Source: Streptomyces longisporoflavus (GTDB lineage: Bacteria; Actinomycetota; Actinomycetes; Streptomycetales; Streptomycetaceae). Taken from it: a stretch of 64,000 nt of DNA. The DNA is taken from assembly GCF_014649775.1 (NCBI RefSeq), contig NZ_BMTR01000025.1:1-64000 (forward strand), written 5' to 3'. Every line of letters starts with the position of its first letter. Position 1 is the stretch's first letter. Positions 35,673 to 44,487 of the stretch are shown here, piece by piece. Made by a program: the position numbers and the translations under genes. A model generated the notes under the pieces. The model was not told where the DNA came from. It saw only the letters and a program-made list of their open reading frames with translations, and searched no databases.

Positions 35673-36533
35673 CTACTTCAGCAGCCGGGACATTCTCCGG
35701 TCCGCGAGCAGCTTCCCGCCCGTCTGGCACGTGGGGCAGTACTGCAGCGAGGAGTCGCTGAAGGAGACCTCGCGCACGGTGTCCCCGCACACCGGGCACG
35801 GCTCGCCGGTACGGCCGTGCACCCGCAGGCCGCTCTTCTTCTCCGCCTTGAGGCGGCCCGCCGCGACACCGCGCGAACGCTCCACCGCCTCGTTCAGCGT
35901 GGTCCGCAGCGCCGCGTACAGGCCGTGGATCTCCTCCCGCGTGAGGCTCGACGTGAGCTTGAAGGGTGACATGCGGGCCGCGTGCAGGATCTCGTCGCTG
36001 TAGGCGTTGCCGACACCCGCGATCAGGCTCTGGTCCCGCAACGCGCCCTTGATCTGGCGGCGTTCGCCCGCGAGGAGACCGGCGAAGCGCTCCTCGTCGA
36101 ACTCCGGGACCAGCGGATCGGGGCCGAGGCGGGCGATGCCCGGGATCTTCTCCGGGGACTCGGTCACGTACACCGCGAGGCGCTTTTGCGTGCCCGCCTC
36201 CGTCAGGTCGAAGCCCTCACCCGTCTCCAGGGCGACCCGCAGCGCGAGGGGGCCCTTGCCGGGCCGTGGCGGGCCGTCGGGCAGGCGGTCCTTCCATTGC
36301 AGCCAGCCCGCGCGGGCGAGGTGGGTGACCAGATGCAGGCCGTCCGCGTCGATGTCGAGGAACTTGCCGTGCCGGGCCACCGCCGTGACCGTACGTCCTT
36401 CGAGTGCGCCCGGCGGCGGGTCGTACGTCTTCAGGACGCTGATGGCGACGGGCAGCACCCGCACGATCCCGTGGCCGACGAGGTGTTCGGCGAGGAACGC
36501 GCGCAGCGCCTCGACCTCGGGGAGTTCCGGCAT
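35673..36533 (-). CDS. Fpg/Nei-family DNA glycosylase/AP lyase
   Basis: 286 aa from ATG 36533, fixed by the family N-terminus MPELPEVEALR in which Pro2 and Glu3 are catalytic after Met removal. The helix-two-turn-helix segment with SLIAGVGNAYSDEILHAARM and the C-terminal zinc finger (CPVCGDTV ... YCPTCQTGG) are complete. It excises oxidised bases and nicks the DNA backbone. Whether it prefers 8-oxoguanine (Fpg/MutM) or pyrimidines (Nei) is not clear; Streptomyces have several paralogues. The phosphatase gene ends 4 nt upstream, so the two may share a transcript. Confidence 0.9.
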   Translation of the reverse strand: MPELPEVEALRAFLAEHLVGHGIVRVLPVAISVLKTYDPPPGALEGRTVTAVARHGKFLDIDADGLHLVTHLARAGWLQWKDRLPDGPPRPGKGPLALRVALETGEGFDLTEAGTQKRLAVYVTESPEKIPGIARLGPDPLVPEFDEERFAGLLAGERRQIKGALRDQSLIAGVGNAYSDEILHAARMSPFKLTSSLTREEIHGLYAALRTTLNEAVERSRGVAAGRLKAEKKSGLRVHGRTGEPCPVCGDTVREVSFSDSSLQYCPTCQTGGKLLADRRMSRLLK

Positions 36534-36537
36534 CCGC

Positions 36538-38646
36538 TCACTCCTGACTCTGGTCCGACAGCGCCATACGCCCGCTCTGGTCACGGCCGTCCCGCGCGGG
36601 CACGACGAACTCGCACCACACGCACTTGCCGCTGCCCCGCGACTCGACCCCCCACTCGTCCGCGAGCATGTCCACGAGCAGCAGTCCCCGCCCGGAGACG
36701 CCTGATTCCCCGGCCTCCCTGCGGCGCGGCAGCGCGCTGGAGGAGTCCTCGACCTCGATGCGCAGCCGCCGGTCGCCGCCGCTGATGACCCGCAGGGTCA
36801 CGATCGCGGCACCGTCGGTGTGCATCAGGGCATTGGTGATCATCTCGTCCGCGACCAGCTCGACCTCGTCGGCGCCCTCTCCGGCACCCCACGCGCGCAC
36901 GGCCGCGCGGATCATGTGCCGGGCCTCGGCGAGGGCCTCCGGGTCGCCGGGGCCGACATGCTGCTGGAGACGGCCGCCGGACAGCGGCGCTTCGTCCGGG
37001 CGGCGGCGCAGGAGCAGCACCGCAGCGTCGTCCTCGCCGCCCCGCTCGTCGACGATCGAGCAGAGCCGGTCGGCGAGCTGCTGGAGGTCGCGCGGCCCGG
37101 CGCAGGCGAACTCGCCCAGGGCCCGTATCCCGTCGCCGAGGTCGGCGCCCGGCTCCTCGATGAGGCCGTCGGTGAAGAGCAGCAGGGTCTGGCCCGCGTC
37201 GAACTCGAAGGTCGTCACCGGATACTCCAGGCGCCCGAACTCGGCAGAGAGTCCCAGCGGGAGCCCTCCGTCGACCGGCACCCGGCGGCAGCTCCCGTCG
37301 GTGTCCTGGAGGAGCGGGTCGATGTGACCGGCCCGCACCACCTGGACCACCCCCGTCGACATGTCCGCCTCGGCGTAGAGGCAGGTCGCGAAGCGGTCGG
37401 TGTCCAGTTCGTGCAGGAACCCCGAGGCACGGGCCATGACGGTGGCGGGCGAGTGCCCCTCGGCGGCGTACGCGCGCAGCACGATGCGCAGCTGGCCCAT
37501 GACGGCCGCCGCGTGCGTGTCATGACCCTGTACGTCGCCGATGACCGCCCCGACCCGGCCGCCGGGCAGCGGGATCACGTCGTACCAGTCGCCGCCGATG
37601 TCCCGGCCGAGCGCCGCCGAGCGGTAGCGGACCGCGATGTCGGCGCCGGGCACACCGGGGATGGTGCGGGGCAGCATCGCCTGCTGGAGGCCCTGGGCGA
37701 GGTCCTTCTCCTGCTCGTAGAACATGGCGCGCTGGAGGCTCTGCGCGATGCCGCTGCTCAGCGCGACCAGGACGTTGCGCTCCTCCTCGGTGAAGCCGGT
37801 CCTGTCCTGGTAGAGCAGTCCGAGCACGCCGATCGGCTTGGCTTGGGCGATCAGCGGGAGATACGCGGCCGATGAGATGCCCAGCTTGTCTATGTACGGC
37901 CACAGATCCGGGTACGAGGCGGCGAACTCCGCCTCCGTCTCGATGAAGCGCGGCGAGAGCGTGCGCACGGCGTCGCTCATCGGATACCGCTCGTCGATCC
38001 GGGTGAACTTGGTGCCCGGCACGAAGCTGCCCTCGGGCCCTTCCGCGACCAGACGGATGCGACCGGCCTCGACCAGGGCCATGACCAGGTTCGACGCGCC
38101 CAGGTGCGCGAGGCCGTGGGTGTCCTTGAGCACGTCGATGACGTCCCGGACGGTACGGGCGTGTGCGAGGGCCGCCGTGATGCCCTGCACGATGCTCGTG
38201 CGCCGGCGCCGGTCCTCCTCCTCGTCCGCGCGCTGACGCCGGGCCGTGCTGTCGCCCAGCTCCTGCGTGGCGTCACGGACGACGCCCACGATGCGGTACG
38301 GACGGCCCCCGTCGTCACGCTGGATGAACCCTTGGGTATGGGTCCAGCGCAGCCCGCCGTCGCGCAGCCGGATGCGGAAGTAGATGCCGTAGGTCTCGCT
38401 GCCGTCCTTGAGCGCGTGCGAGACATAGGCGTCGAGGCGGTGCGCCTCCATCGGCGGAACCCGCACGCCGAGGGAGGTCGGGTGGCCGTCGTACTCGTCG
38501 GTATGCACGTCGAAGACCTCGTGGCCCGCGGCATCGAGATGCATCAGGCCGCTGTCGAGGTCCCAGTCGAAGCAGCCTGTGCGGTTGAACGCCAGGATCG
38601 ACCGCGGGTCCGCTGGCCAGTCGTCCGGCAGTGACGTGGGCGTCAT
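36538..38646 (-). CDS. PAS-GAF-SpoIIE (PP2C)-HATPase multidomain phosphatase
   Basis: 702 aa. Order: PAS (~15-130), GAF (~150-310), SpoIIE-type PP2C phosphatase (~325-550, with metal-binding GGDWYDV at 351-357 and GDVQGHD at ~370), then an anti-sigma/RsbW-like HATPase (~575-690: DEMITNALMHTDG N-box, SGRGLLLVDMLADEWGV G-box). It senses a ligand or redox state and tunes an anti-sigma/anti-anti-sigma switch by both dephosphorylating and possibly phosphorylating. Streptomyces encode dozens of these; the partner is unknown. It is divergent from the membrane-protein gene at 38710. Confidence 0.92.
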   Translation of the reverse strand: MTPTSLPDDWPADPRSILAFNRTGCFDWDLDSGLMHLDAAGHEVFDVHTDEYDGHPTSLGVRVPPMEAHRLDAYVSHALKDGSETYGIYFRIRLRDGGLRWTHTQGFIQRDDGGRPYRIVGVVRDATQELGDSTARRQRADEEEDRRRRTSIVQGITAALAHARTVRDVIDVLKDTHGLAHLGASNLVMALVEAGRIRLVAEGPEGSFVPGTKFTRIDERYPMSDAVRTLSPRFIETEAEFAASYPDLWPYIDKLGISSAAYLPLIAQAKPIGVLGLLYQDRTGFTEEERNVLVALSSGIAQSLQRAMFYEQEKDLAQGLQQAMLPRTIPGVPGADIAVRYRSAALGRDIGGDWYDVIPLPGGRVGAVIGDVQGHDTHAAAVMGQLRIVLRAYAAEGHSPATVMARASGFLHELDTDRFATCLYAEADMSTGVVQVVRAGHIDPLLQDTDGSCRRVPVDGGLPLGLSAEFGRLEYPVTTFEFDAGQTLLLFTDGLIEEPGADLGDGIRALGEFACAGPRDLQQLADRLCSIVDERGGEDDAAVLLLRRRPDEAPLSGGRLQQHVGPGDPEALAEARHMIRAAVRAWGAGEGADEVELVADEMITNALMHTDGAAIVTLRVISGGDRRLRIEVEDSSSALPRRREAGESGVSGRGLLLVDMLADEWGVESRGSGKCVWCEFVVPARDGRDQSGRMALSDQSQE

Positions 38647-38709
38647 GACACTTCATGATTCTTCGCCGTCGGACCCGAACGCGCACGCCGGGAGGGGCAT
38701 CGGGAGCGA

Positions 38710-40146
38710 TTGGCGCAAGATGGCCCTGTGGAGTGGTTCAGCGCGGATCAATACTGGCTCGGCCGTCTCGTCTTCCAGCGGGCGCTCGCCGCCGTCTATC
38801 TCGTCGCGTTCCTGGGCGCGGCGCTGCAGTTCCGCGCGCTGATCGGGGAGCGCGGCATGCTGCCGGTGCCGCGCTTCGTCGAGCGCGTGCCGTTCCGCAA
38901 GGCACCCAGCCTCTTCCACCTGCACTACTCGGACCGCTTCTTCGCCCTCGTCGCGTGGACGGGCTGCGCCTGCGCGCTCACGCTGCTCGCGGGCGCGGAC
39001 AATCTCCTGCCCCTGTGGGCCGCCATGCTGCTGTGGCTCGTGCCGTGGGTCCTCTATCTCTCGATCGTGAACGTGGGGCAGACCTGGTACGGCTTCGGCT
39101 GGGAGTCGCTGCTCCTGGAGACGGGCTTTCTCGCCGTCTTCCTCGGCAACGACGAGACGGCGCCGCCGGTGCTCGTGCTCTTCCTGCTGCGCTGGGTGCT
39201 TTTCCGGGTGGAATTCGGAGCCGGACTGATCAAGATGCGCGGCGACGAGTGCTGGCGCAAACTCACCTGCCTGTACTTCCACCACGAGACACAGCCGATG
39301 CCGGGCCCGCTGAGCCGGTACTTCCACCATCTGCCGAAGCCGGTCCACCGGATGGAGGTCGCGGCGAACCACTTCACCCAGCTCGTCGTGCCCCCGCTGC
39401 TGTTCACGCCGCAGCCGATCGCCACGGCCGCCGCCTGCCTGATGATCGTCACCCAACTGTGGCTGGTCCTCTCGGGCAACTTCAGCTGGCTGAACTGGAT
39501 GACGATCGTGCTCGCCGTGTCCGTCCTGGACTTCGGGAGCGCGGCGGCGCCGACACACTCCCCCGCTCCCCCGCTCTGGTACGAGGTGGTGGTCATCGCG
39601 GTGACCGTCCTGCTCCTCGGTCTGAGCTACCGGCCCGCGCGCAATCTGTTCTCCCGGCGCCAGGTCATGAACACCTCCTTCGACCCGCTGCATCTCGTCA
39701 ACACCTACGGCGCGTTCGGCAGCGTCAGCCGCGTCCGCCAGGAGGTCGTCATCGAGGGCACGGCGGACGCGAAGCCACGCCAGGACTCCCGGTGGCTGGA
39801 GTACGAGTTCAAGGGCAAGCCGGGAGATGTCCGCCGCCGGCCCCGCCAGTTCGCGCCGTACCATCTGCGGCTCGACTGGATGATGTGGTTCGCCGCGCTC
39901 TCCCCCGCCTACGCGAGGTCGTGGTTCGGCCCGCTGGTGGAGCGGCTCCTCGAAGGCGACCGGGACACGCTGCGACTGCTGCGCCATGTCCCGTTCCCGC
40001 AGGACGCGCCTCCCGCGTACATCCGCGCCCGTCTGTACCGCTACGGCTACACGAGCCGGCGTGAGCTGCGCGAGACGGGCGCCTGCTGGGAGCGGACGTA
40101 CGTGCGGGAGTTTTTGCCGCCGACGCGGATCAGCTCGCCTCGCTGA
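38710..40146 (+). CDS. Lipase maturation factor (LMF)-family membrane protein
   Basis: 478 aa if started at TTG 38710 (GGAG 3 nt before it); GTG at 38728, giving MEWFSADQYWLGRLVFQRAL, is an alternative. About seven hydrophobic helices, and conserved blocks YGFGWESLLLETGFLAVFLG, RVEFGAGLIKMRGDECWRKL, YFHHETQPMPGPLSRYFHHL and the C-terminal YEFKGKPGDVRRRPRQFAPY identify the LMF family. The vertebrate member helps lipases fold in the ER; the bacterial role is not known. The last 17 nt overlap the convergent lactonase gene. Confidence 0.87.
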   Translation: MAQDGPVEWFSADQYWLGRLVFQRALAAVYLVAFLGAALQFRALIGERGMLPVPRFVERVPFRKAPSLFHLHYSDRFFALVAWTGCACALTLLAGADNLLPLWAAMLLWLVPWVLYLSIVNVGQTWYGFGWESLLLETGFLAVFLGNDETAPPVLVLFLLRWVLFRVEFGAGLIKMRGDECWRKLTCLYFHHETQPMPGPLSRYFHHLPKPVHRMEVAANHFTQLVVPPLLFTPQPIATAAACLMIVTQLWLVLSGNFSWLNWMTIVLAVSVLDFGSAAAPTHSPAPPLWYEVVVIAVTVLLLGLSYRPARNLFSRRQVMNTSFDPLHLVNTYGAFGSVSRVRQEVVIEGTADAKPRQDSRWLEYEFKGKPGDVRRRPRQFAPYHLRLDWMMWFAALSPAYARSWFGPLVERLLEGDRDTLRLLRHVPFPQDAPPAYIRARLYRYGYTSRRELRETGACWERTYVREFLPPTRISSPR

Positions 40147-40996
40147 GCGGGAGGCCGTAGACGCGGGTCGCGGTCCCGGCGAAGAGGGCCGCGCGTTCGG
40201 TGTCGCCGAGTGAGCCGGTCAACCGCCGTGCCACGGCGAGCACTTCCTCGTACGTAGCGGCCAACGTACAGACGGGCCAGTCGGAGCCGAACATCAGCCG
40301 GTCCGGTCCGAAGGCGTCCAGGACGGTCTCCGCGTACGGGCGCAGGTCCTCGACCGTCCAGGTCTGCGGGTCGGCCTCGGTCACCAGGCCGGAGAGCTTG
40401 CAGACCGTGTTGGGCAGCGCGGCGAGCGAGCGGACGTCCGCGGCCCAGGGTTCGAGGGCGCCCGAGGCGATGGGCGGCTTGCCCAGGTGGTCGAGCACGA
40501 AGGTGAGTCCGGGGTGCTCCCGGGCGGCCTGCACGCAGGCGGGGAGCTGGCCGGGCAGGACGACGAGATCGTAGACGAGACCGGCCGCGCCGACCGCGGC
40601 GAGGCCTCGGCGCACGTCGGGCCGCAGCAGCCACTGCGGATCGGGCTCACCCTGGACCTGGTGCCGGATGCCCACGAGGTGCCGGCCGCCCGGCAGTTGG
40701 CGCAACCAGGCGAGTGTGTCGGCGACCTCCGGGCGGGTCAGGTCGGTCCACCCGACGACGCCCGCCACGAGGTCGCTCTCCTGTGCCAGGGCGAGGAACT
40801 CGGGGGTCTCGTCGGCCACCGTGACCGTCTGGACGAGCACGCTCGCGGTGACACCCGCGGCTCGCGCCTGCGGCAGCAGGTCGGAGAGGGAGAAGTCCCG
40901 GCGGATCGGGGCGAGCGCCTCGCCGGTGATCCACTCCTGGTCGCGTACGGACAGGTCCCACACATGGTGGTGGGAGTCGACGAGGTCCTGCGTCAC
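40130..40996 (-). CDS. Amidohydrolase, probable L-fuconolactonase
   Basis: 288 aa from GTG 40996; GGGAG 5 nt upstream and the GTGA overlap with the mutarotase stop (40993-40996) decide this start over ATG 41008. Amidohydrolase_2 fold: VDSHHHVWDL (metal histidines), FVLDHLGKPP, VCKLSGL and MFGSDWPVC (catalytic Asp). In the fucose pathway this enzyme opens L-fucono-lactone to L-fuconate. It is the last gene of an operon with dehydrogenase, dehydratase and mutarotase. Lactones of other sugars remain possible. Cytoplasmic. Confidence 0.87.
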   Translation of the reverse strand: MTQDLVDSHHHVWDLSVRDQEWITGEALAPIRRDFSLSDLLPQARAAGVTASVLVQTVTVADETPEFLALAQESDLVAGVVGWTDLTRPEVADTLAWLRQLPGGRHLVGIRHQVQGEPDPQWLLRPDVRRGLAAVGAAGLVYDLVVLPGQLPACVQAAREHPGLTFVLDHLGKPPIASGALEPWAADVRSLAALPNTVCKLSGLVTEADPQTWTVEDLRPYAETVLDAFGPDRLMFGSDWPVCTLAATYEEVLAVARRLTGSLGDTERAALFAGTATRVYGLPLSEAS

Positions 40997-41307
40997 GGCA
41001 ACTCCCATACGACGGGCAGTCCCGCGTCCGCGCCCCCGGCGGAGTAGTCGTGGACGACGTCGAGAAGCTCGGCCATGCGCGCCTGCCACGCGACGTTGAC
41101 CGGCAGTTTGTCCAGCTCGGCGAGCATACGGGCGTAGTCCTCGCACTCCAGGACGTGGAAGAGATCGGTGCCGCTGCGCCAGATCGTCCAGGAGGTGGCG
41201 CCCGCCGCGCGGATGGCGGCGGTGAGCTCGGCGGGCACCTCGCGGTGCGCGGCGTCGTACTCGGCGACACGGTCGACGCGGACCTTGGTGTGCAGGGCGA
41301 TCCTCAC
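40993..41307 (-). CDS. L-rhamnose/L-fucose mutarotase (RhaM/FucM-type)
   Basis: 104 aa, GTG start overlapping the aldo/keto reductase stop as GTGA (41304-41307). Family pattern: MRIALHTKVRVDRVAEYDAA, HREVPAEL, SWTIWRSGTDLFHVLECEDY and the closing PVVWELP. This small ferredoxin-like-fold enzyme interconverts the anomers of a 6-deoxy sugar, so the dehydrogenase gets its preferred anomer. The context favours L-fucose; L-rhamnose cannot be excluded from the sequence. Confidence 0.88.
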   Translation of the reverse strand: MRIALHTKVRVDRVAEYDAAHREVPAELTAAIRAAGATSWTIWRSGTDLFHVLECEDYARMLAELDKLPVNVAWQARMAELLDVVHDYSAGGADAGLPVVWELP

Positions 41308-42329
41308 GCGGGATCCTCTCCGGGGACGGGGACGGGGACGGGGACGGGGGCGCCGGTGGGCAGGAGCCCTTCGGCGCGGGCTTCCTTCCAGAAGTCACCG
41401 GGGACTTCCGACGCGAACCGCACTGCGGCGTCCCGGACTTCGTGGGGCGAGCGGGCTCCGACGAGGACGGTGGCCACCGCCGGGTGGGCCAGGGGGAAGG
41501 CCAGGGCCGCGGCACGCAGCGTGGTGCCGTGCCGCTCCGCCATCGCCTTCAGGTGGCGGGCGCGGTCCACGAGGGCGGCGGGGGCGGGCGTGTAGTCGTA
41601 GGTCGCGCCGGGGCGGGGGTCGGCGAGGAGGCCCGAGTTGAAGACCCCGCCGATCACCACCGCCTTGCCGTGCTCCTGCGCCACGGGAAGCAGCTCGGCC
41701 AGGGCGCTCTGGTCCAGGAGTGTGTAGCGGCCCGCGCACAGCACGGCGTCGACGTCCGTGTCCCGGAGGAAGCGGGTGAGCATCGCCGTCTGGTTCATGC
41801 CCGCGCCGATCGCGCCGACGACGCCTTCGGAGCGCAGCCGTTCCAGGGCCGGGTAGCCCTCCCGGAAAGCCTGTTCCGCGTGGTCGTCCGGGTCGTGGAG
41901 GTAGACGATGTCGACGCGGTCCAGGCCGAGGCGGGTCAGGCTCGCCTCCAGTGAGCGGCGGATGCCGTCCGCGCTGAAGTCCCAGACCCTGCGGTGTGTG
42001 GCGGGCACGGCGAAGCCGTGGTCGAGGTCGTCGCCCGCGGGCTCCTCTGCCACCTCCTCCAGGAGGCGGCCTACCTTGGTCGAGAGGGCGTAGGTCTCCC
42101 GCGGGCGCGCCCGCAGCGCCTCGCCCAGCCTGCGCTCGGACAGGCCGATTCCGTAGTGCGGCGCGGTGTCGAAGTAGCGCAGCCCCGCGTCCCAGGCCGC
42201 GTCCACGGCTGCGACCGCGTCCTCGTCGGTCATCGGCGTGTAGAGATTGCCGAGGCCGGCGGCGCCGAAGGACAGCTCGGTCACCTCGACGCCGCCGGAG
42301 CCCACGGAGCGCCGCGCCACGGAGTTCAC
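41304..42329 (-). CDS. Aldo/keto reductase, probable L-fucose dehydrogenase
   Basis: 341 aa from GTG 42329, overlapping the SDR stop as GTGA (42326-42329). The AKR tetrad is visible in YFDTAPHYGIGLSE, STKVGR and VYLHDPDD. The subgroup contains D-threo-aldose 1-dehydrogenases that oxidise L-fucose C1 to the lactone. In this operon it would perform the first oxidation. The C-terminus is a (VP)n run, GAPVPVPVPVPGEDPA, encoded by tandem GGGGAC hexamers (41321-41350) that look prone to slippage. A paralogue lies at 11345-12355. Confidence 0.87.
   Translation of the reverse strand: MNSVARRSVGSGGVEVTELSFGAAGLGNLYTPMTDEDAVAAVDAAWDAGLRYFDTAPHYGIGLSERRLGEALRARPRETYALSTKVGRLLEEVAEEPAGDDLDHGFAVPATHRRVWDFSADGIRRSLEASLTRLGLDRVDIVYLHDPDDHAEQAFREGYPALERLRSEGVVGAIGAGMNQTAMLTRFLRDTDVDAVLCAGRYTLLDQSALAELLPVAQEHGKAVVIGGVFNSGLLADPRPGATYDYTPAPAALVDRARHLKAMAERHGTTLRAAALAFPLAHPAVATVLVGARSPHEVRDAAVRFASEVPGDFWKEARAEGLLPTGAPVPVPVPVPGEDPA
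41321..41350. repeat. (CGGGGA)4-5 hexamer run in the AKR 3' end
   Basis: Four perfect hexamers plus a fifth with one change, encoding the Val-Pro tail. A hexamer change keeps the frame, so the tail length may vary between strains. Confidence 0.8.
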
Positions 42330-43093
42330 CGGGCCGCCGCCGGGCGGAGCCGCAGCCCCTGCATGCCGCCGTCGACGGCGAGCGCGGTGCCGGTGGTGGC
42401 GCCGGAGAGGGGGCTCGCCAAGTAGGCGATGGCGCACGCGACCTCGTCCGCCGAGACCAGTCGTCCCGTCGGCTGGCGGGCTTCGAGCGCGGCACGCTCC
42501 GCCGCCGGGTCGGGTGCGGCGTCGAGCAGGCGGCCGACCCACGGAGTGTCCACGGTGCCCGGGTTGACGCAGTTGACGCGCACCCCCTCGCGTACGTGGT
42601 CAGCGGCCATCGCGAGCGTCAGGGAGAGCACCGCGCCCTTGGACGCCGAGTACAGGGCGCGCTGCGGCAACCCCGCGGTCGCCGCGATCGAGCAGGTGTT
42701 GACGATCGCCGCGTGGGTGGAGACCCGCAGGTGCGGCAGGGCGGCGCGCGTGGTGCGCACGATCCCGAGGACGTTCACGTCGAGCACCTTGTGCCACTGG
42801 TCGTCGTCATTGTCCTCGACGGTCCCCTGCGCCCCGATTCCCGCATTGTTGATCAGTACGTCGAGTCCGCCGAGTTCCCGCACGGCGGCGGCGACGGCTT
42901 CGCGTACCGAAGCGTCGTCGGAGACGTCGGCGCGGTGGCCGGTGAGCGGCTTCTCCACGCTGCCCGGATCCAGGTCGAGCACCGCCACCCTGGCGCCGCG
43001 CGCGGCGAGTAGCTCCGCCGTGGCCCGCCCTATGCCGGAGGCTCCGCCGGTGACCAGGGCCTTCAGCCCGTCAAAGTCCCGGGTGTCCGTCAT
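42326..43093 (-). CDS. SDR oxidoreductase, probable 2-keto-3-deoxy-L-fuconate dehydrogenase
   Basis: 255 aa; ATG 43093 overlaps the dehydratase stop as ATGA (43090-43093). Motifs: LVTGGASGIGRATAELL, NNAGIGAQG, NTCSIAA (catalytic Ser region), YSASKGA and TGTALAVDGGMQGLRLRP. In the non-phosphorylating fucose route it oxidises 2-keto-3-deoxy-L-fuconate to the 2,4-diketo acid with NAD. The function is inferred from its position between dehydratase and sugar dehydrogenase. Cytoplasmic. Confidence 0.87.
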   Translation of the reverse strand: MTDTRDFDGLKALVTGGASGIGRATAELLAARGARVAVLDLDPGSVEKPLTGHRADVSDDASVREAVAAAVRELGGLDVLINNAGIGAQGTVEDNDDDQWHKVLDVNVLGIVRTTRAALPHLRVSTHAAIVNTCSIAATAGLPQRALYSASKGAVLSLTLAMAADHVREGVRVNCVNPGTVDTPWVGRLLDAAPDPAAERAALEARQPTGRLVSADEVACAIAYLASPLSGATTGTALAVDGGMQGLRLRPAAAR

Positions 43094-44430
43094 GCCGCTG
43101 CTCCTTTGCCCTGAGCGAGATCGGCGGCCCAGAAGGCGCCGCCCGGATAGGTGAATTCGGCGAGGGACTCGGCCCGCATGGCGGCCGAGAAGCCCGGCGC
43201 GGTGGGTGCCAGGTAGTGGCCGTCGCGCAGCACGACCGGGTCGATGAAGTGGTCGTGGAGGTGGTCGACGTACTCGATGACGCGGTTCTCGGTGGTCCCG
43301 GTCAGCGCCACGTAGTCGAACATCGACAGATGCTGGACGAGCTCGCACAGGCCCACCCCGCCCGCGTGCGGGCAGACCGGAACGCCGAACTTGGCCGCGA
43401 GCAGCAGGATCGCCAGGTTCTCGTTGACGCCGCCGACGCGGGCGGCGTCGATCTGCAGCACGTCGATGGCGCCCGCCTGGAGGAGTTGCTTGAACACGAT
43501 GCGGTTCTGCACGTGTTCGCCGGTGGCGACCTTGACCGGGGCTACCGCCTCGCGGATCGCGGCGTGGCCGAGGACGTCGTCGGGGCTGGTCGGTTCCTCC
43601 ACCCAGTACGGGTCGAACTCCGCGAGGGCACGCGTCCATTCCACGGCCTCGCCGATGTTCCAGCGCTGGTTGGCGTCGATGGCCATGCGGATGCCGGGTC
43701 CGATCGCCTCCCGTGCGGTACGGCAGCGTCGTACGTCGTCCGCCAGGTCAGCGCCGACCTTGAGCTTGATCTGCGTGAAGCCGTCCGCCACGGCCTGGCG
43801 GGCGAGGCGGGTCAGCTTCTCGTCGCTGTAGCCGAGCCAGCCCGGCGACGTCGTGTAACCGGGGTAGCCGTGCTCCCGCAGCAGGCTCTCCCGCTCGGCG
43901 GCTCCGTGCCGGCCCGACCGGAGCAGCTCCAGCGCCTCTTCCGGCGTGATGGCGTCGGCGATGTAGCGGAAGTCGACCTGGGAGACCAGCCACCGGGGCT
44001 CGGCGTCCGCCAGGAACCGCCACAGCGGCTTGCGTGCGCGCTTGGCCGCCAGATCCCACAGGGCGTTGACGACGGCACCGATGGCCATGTGCATCACGCC
44101 CTTCTCGGGCCCGAGCCAGCGCAGCTGGCTGTCCCCGATCAGGTCGCGGTTGAGTGTCCCCGGATCGGCGCACAGCTCTTCGACGGACCGGCCGATGACG
44201 TGGTGGCGCAGCGACTCGATCGCGGCGACCTGGACGTCGTTGCCGCGCCCGATGGTGAAGGTGAAGCCGTGCCCCTCCAGACCGTCGTCCGCGTCGGTGC
44301 GCAGGACCACATAGGCGGCGGAGTAGTCGGGGTCCGGGTTCATCGCGTCGGATCCGTCGAGGTCCCGCGAGGTCGGGAACCGTACGTCATAGGTGTCGAC
44401 CGCGATGACGCGGGCGGTGGTCGGGGACAC
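43090..44430 (-). CDS. Enolase-superfamily sugar acid dehydratase, probable L-fuconate dehydratase
   Basis: 446 aa, GTG start at 44430; GGAAAGG lies ~6 nt upstream. The length matches L-fuconate dehydratases (~440 aa), longer than most mandelate-racemase members. Active-site landmarks: IKLKVGADL (Lys-x-Lys base), MAIDANQRW (metal Asp, Asn), WVEEPTSPDD (Glu), ATGEHVQNR and CPHAGGVGLCELVQHLSMFD (catalytic His with Asp partner). It dehydrates L-fuconate to 2-keto-3-deoxy-L-fuconate. It is the first catabolic enzyme after the importer genes, 57 nt downstream of the permease. Confidence 0.9.
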   Translation of the reverse strand: MSPTTARVIAVDTYDVRFPTSRDLDGSDAMNPDPDYSAAYVVLRTDADDGLEGHGFTFTIGRGNDVQVAAIESLRHHVIGRSVEELCADPGTLNRDLIGDSQLRWLGPEKGVMHMAIGAVVNALWDLAAKRARKPLWRFLADAEPRWLVSQVDFRYIADAITPEEALELLRSGRHGAAERESLLREHGYPGYTTSPGWLGYSDEKLTRLARQAVADGFTQIKLKVGADLADDVRRCRTAREAIGPGIRMAIDANQRWNIGEAVEWTRALAEFDPYWVEEPTSPDDVLGHAAIREAVAPVKVATGEHVQNRIVFKQLLQAGAIDVLQIDAARVGGVNENLAILLLAAKFGVPVCPHAGGVGLCELVQHLSMFDYVALTGTTENRVIEYVDHLHDHFIDPVVLRDGHYLAPTAPGFSAAMRAESLAEFTYPGGAFWAADLAQGKGAAA

Positions 44431-44487
44431 AGGAGGCCTTTCCGGAAAGGGACGAGGAGGCGGGGAACGGCGGGGAACCCGGAGGGG

